A stretch of 36,744 nt of DNA from Bacteroidetes bacterium ADurb.Bin139 (lineage in GTDB: Bacteria; Bacteroidota; Bacteroidia; Bacteroidales; UBA932), in the NCBI GenBank assembly GCA_002070565.1, contig MWDM01000016.1, positions 1 to 36,744 of the forward strand. The letters are read 5' to 3'. Below the pieces are notes generated by a model. That model did no database searches and was not told where the DNA came from. It saw nothing but the letters and a program-made list of their open reading frames with translations. Positions 36,159 through 36,744 of this stretch are shown piece after piece. The number at the start of each line of letters is the position of its first letter. The stretch's first letter is position 1. Both the position numbers and the translations under genes were made by a program.

Positions 36159-36744
36159 CTATTTACGGCTTTTTGCGTATTCAATGTTCAGTCCTTCTAC
36201 CACGTCTTTAGTTATATCCAGAGAGGTGACGGCATCGATGACCGTGTTACTGTTTCCGTCTGTGGTTAATATCAGATCGTAATTCTTCATAACACGATAT
36301 TCGGACAGGTAGGTCCTGAGTGCATCCAGTACCCGGTTGAGCATTACCTGGTTTTCCTCTGCAAGTTCCATTTGTTTTTGCTGGGCATACTGCTCCAGTT
36401 CCTGTTGGCGGGCAGCAAGCTGGTTTTGTTGTGTTTCTGCCTGCGACCTTGTGATGAGACCTTTCTGCACTTTTTCCTGAAAGTTGTTTACATCGTTCTC
36501 AAAGGCGCGTCCTTTCTTGTTCAGATCTTCTTCAACGATGCGGGCTTTTTCGGTAAGGTCAGCCTGGAGTTCAAGGAAAAAATCGTACCTGTTGAGAAGG
36601 GAATCAATACGTATGTAAACGATACTGCCTGAGAGCGTTTCGGTGCCCTGCGTATCGGGTTTGTCTGCCATTGATTTTCCGGTTCCCAGTCCGGTAAAAT
36701 GTAAAACATAAAGAACTGCGATGGACAGTGCCAGTAAGATGGTG
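36159..36744 (-). CDS. OmpH/Skp-family periplasmic chaperone, 5' end cut by the window edge
   Basis: The frame is open beyond the internal ATG at 36671: reading upstream gives [20 protein letters not shown] before [11 protein letters not shown], a hydrophobic segment serving as signal or anchor. The true start is therefore right of 36744. After [20 protein letters not shown], a long charged coiled coil ([20 protein letters not shown] and around) and a final beta part [24 protein letters not shown] match OmpH/Skp, which holds unfolded outer-membrane proteins in the periplasm. At least 194 residues are visible. purC follows. Confidence 0.9.
   Translation of the reverse strand, partial: TILLALSIAVLYVLHFTGLGTGKSMADKPDTQGTETLSGSIVYIRIDSLLNRYDFFLELQADLTEKARIVEEDLNKKGRAFENDVNNFQEKVQKGLITRSQAETQQNQLAARQQELEQYAQQKQMELAEENQVMLNRVLDALRTYLSEYRVMKNYDLILTTDGNSNTVIDAVTSLDITKDVVEGLNIEYAKSRK

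Overview
This window looks like a chromosomal segment of a Bacteroidota bacterium, most likely order Bacteroidales; I cannot name the genus. The evidence is the repeated TAnnTTTG promoter box close upstream of genes, an Arm-domain tyrosine recombinase, a cobalamin riboswitch driving a BtuB/BtuG-like lipoprotein operon, the bamD-rpoZ-recN cluster, and sugar-using genes typical of the group. Most genes are housekeeping or metabolic and are tightly packed, with many ATGA overlaps.

Layout. Positions 1-218 hold the start of an integrase gene running off the left edge, followed by a short AT-rich control region with tandem 13-bp repeats and a terminator. Enolase, a PHP phosphatase and an unusual lipoprotein glutamate racemase homologue follow on the plus strand. 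On the minus strand, metY-metX-thrA-asd form one operon for aspartate-semialdehyde, homoserine and homocysteine synthesis. Next come a small membrane protein with a winged-helix regulator, an AlbA_2 protein, msrA and an ettA-like ABC-F gene. A 620-bp gap follows, filled with inverted repeats and hairpins. A hemicellulose pair comes next (CE1 esterase plus a GH51 arabinofuranosidase broken by an internal deletion), then a sugar operon (MFS permease, ROK kinase, galactokinase).

After a YbaK-like deacylase comes a GNAT gene coupled to a metallophosphoesterase gene that is also broken by an internal deletion. A four-gene minus-strand operon under a cobalamin riboswitch encodes a DUF4465 lipoprotein, a BtuG-like beta-propeller lipoprotein, a PKD-like lipoprotein and a BtuB-like TonB receptor. 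The rest holds a second CE1 esterase, a nucleoside-recognition membrane protein, tRNA-Pro(GGG), trxB, the bamD-rpoZ-recN-nagB operon, and on the minus strand ompH (cut by the window edge), purC and a LysM/periplasmic-binding protein.

The most unusual signals are the inverted-repeat island at 13458-14035, two divergent pairs of apparently leaderless promoters (11243-11286 and 20519-20550), the lipoprotein racemase, the two deletion-type pseudogenes, and the riboswitch-controlled surface lipoprotein set. I found no CRISPR array, rRNA, complete insertion sequence or recognisable defence system.
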